Part shown: piece after piece, positions 63,360 to 64,000 of the stretch
How positions within the stretch are numbered: the first letter of the stretch is position 1
How the letters are laid out: every line of letters starts with the position of its first letter
Assembly (NCBI RefSeq): GCF_016801025.1
Contig: NZ_CP068983.1
Span: 3,960,501-4,024,500, forward strand
Direction of reading: 5' to 3'
Origin: Paradevosia shaoguanensis
GTDB lineage: Bacteria; Pseudomonadota; Alphaproteobacteria; Rhizobiales; Devosiaceae
DNA length: 64,000 nt
Made by a program: the position numbers and the translations under genes
The notes under the pieces: model-generated
Told to the model about the DNA's origin: nothing
The model's database searches: none
Seen by the model: only the letters and a program-made list of their open reading frames with translations

Positions 63360-64000
63360 CCGCACCCCGCCGACATCGCTGGAGGCGCGCGGCGCTCAAC
63401 TTTGTGGTGGTCGTCGCTCTACTCACCGCAGCGAGCTTCCTGCCGCCTGATACCTCATTGCGCGACAGGCAGCAGACCGGCGTGCTCAAGGTCTGCGTGC
63501 CGCCGAGCTACCCGCCGCTCGTGACCGGTGATCCGTCCCGTCCCGGCTTCGATATTGAATTGCTCGAGGCCATCGCGGGCCAGATGAGGCTCCGATTGGC
63601 AATCAACACGCTTGCCTCGATCGGAAGTGACTTCAACCCGCGTAACTGGATGCTGACGCGTGCGCAGTGCGACGTCATCGCCGGCGGCGTGGCCGATACC
63701 GTCCAGACGCGTGGCTTCCTCCAAACCATCCCTACGCCGGCGGAAACTGGTTGGATGGCCATTTCGCGTAGTGGCACCCTCCCCGCTCGCGGCGAAACGA
63801 TTGCCGTGCTGCCCGGGACGGCCGGGCTCGATCGCGTCAAGCTTTCAAGCTGGGTTCGAGCAGGCGGTTGGCGCGCCCAAGGGACATCATCGCCAGCTCA
63901 ATTCAGGAGCACGCTTGTCGAATCGGGTCTGGCCGCCGGGATAGCCGAACGCTTCGTCATCGACTCGCTGCATCTGGACGATCAGGGCTTCATTCGCTTC
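63356..64000 (+). CDS. Periplasmic substrate-binding-type protein, N-terminal part (runs off window)
   Basis: An open frame of 215 codons from the ATG at 63356 to the window end, without a stop. It starts MTAPRRHRWRRAALNFVVVV, a basic N terminus and one hydrophobic segment, then GVLKVCVPPSYPPLVTGDPS and PGFDIELLEAIAGQMRLRL, which is the SBP_bac_3 fold. Later CDVIAGGVADTVQTRGFLQT matches the second lobe. It is coupled to the ABC-2 permease, so it may be the binding or sensor partner of that system. What follows beyond the window is unknown; such domains also head signalling proteins. Confidence 0.8.
   Translation, partial: MTAPRRHRWRRAALNFVVVVALLTAASFLPPDTSLRDRQQTGVLKVCVPPSYPPLVTGDPSRPGFDIELLEAIAGQMRLRLAINTLASIGSDFNPRNWMLTRAQCDVIAGGVADTVQTRGFLQTIPTPAETGWMAISRSGTLPARGETIAVLPGTAGLDRVKLSSWVRAGGWRAQGTSSPAQFRSTLVESGLAAGIAERFVIDSLHLDDQGFIRF

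Overview
The window is high-GC DNA from the chromosome of an alphaproteobacterium. The order ntrC-ntrY-ntrX-hfq-hflX-mazG, the rhizobial-type protocatechuate operon (pcaQ divergent from pcaDCHG), the many LIV-type ABC transporters and an ScfR-like regulator all point to Hyphomicrobiales, most likely a Devosia-like genus. The genus is inference. No rRNA, tRNA or CRISPR array was seen, and no stretch above 300 bases lacks a gene.

Region by region. 1-6.9 kb: nitrogen-related two-component systems (end of ntrC, ntrY, ntrX), hfq, hflX, and convergent mazG. 7-8.6 kb: an MFS exporter. 8.9-16.2 kb: a tight housekeeping run, rlpA, D,D-carboxypeptidase, tmk, holB, metG, tatD and an MBL hydrolase. 16.3-19.2 kb: an SDR, a metal P-type ATPase and a small conserved protein. 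19.3-40.9 kb: an aromatic-acid catabolic island. LIV-type transporter 1 is followed by pcaQ, pcaDCHGIJFB, pobA, an AraC regulator, an aromatic-aldehyde dehydrogenase, LIV-type transporter 2 and a second AraC regulator. Together the enzymes encode the whole route from 4-hydroxybenzoate via protocatechuate and beta-ketoadipate to succinyl-CoA and acetyl-CoA.

40.97-47.38 kb: a compact integrated element of about 6.4 kb that reads as a microvirus (Microviridae, ssDNA phage) prophage. It has a VP4-like HUH replication initiator, a candidate major capsid protein, further virion candidates, an M15 peptidase, a tiny membrane protein (lysis candidate), overlapping genes, and no integrase. It is bounded by an 18/19-base direct repeat. 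The right copy is a full dif-like XerC/XerD site and the left copy has a degenerate XerD arm. The simplest reading is XerCD-mediated insertion at the chromosomal dif, which would place the replication terminus here. A 91-codon gene runs antisense at the right end of the prophage and is the best lysogeny-control candidate.

47.4-51.1 kb: a MAPEG protein, a GlxA-type regulator divergent from a membrane-anchored DJ-1/PfpI protein, a DoxX protein and a VOC protein. 51.1-56.1 kb: a symporter-linked histidine kinase with a small membrane protein and a single-domain response regulator, then an ScfR-type regulator. 56.2-61.4 kb: LIV-type transporter 3. 61.6-64 kb: an ABC-2 exporter pair and the start of a periplasmic binding-type protein that runs off the window.
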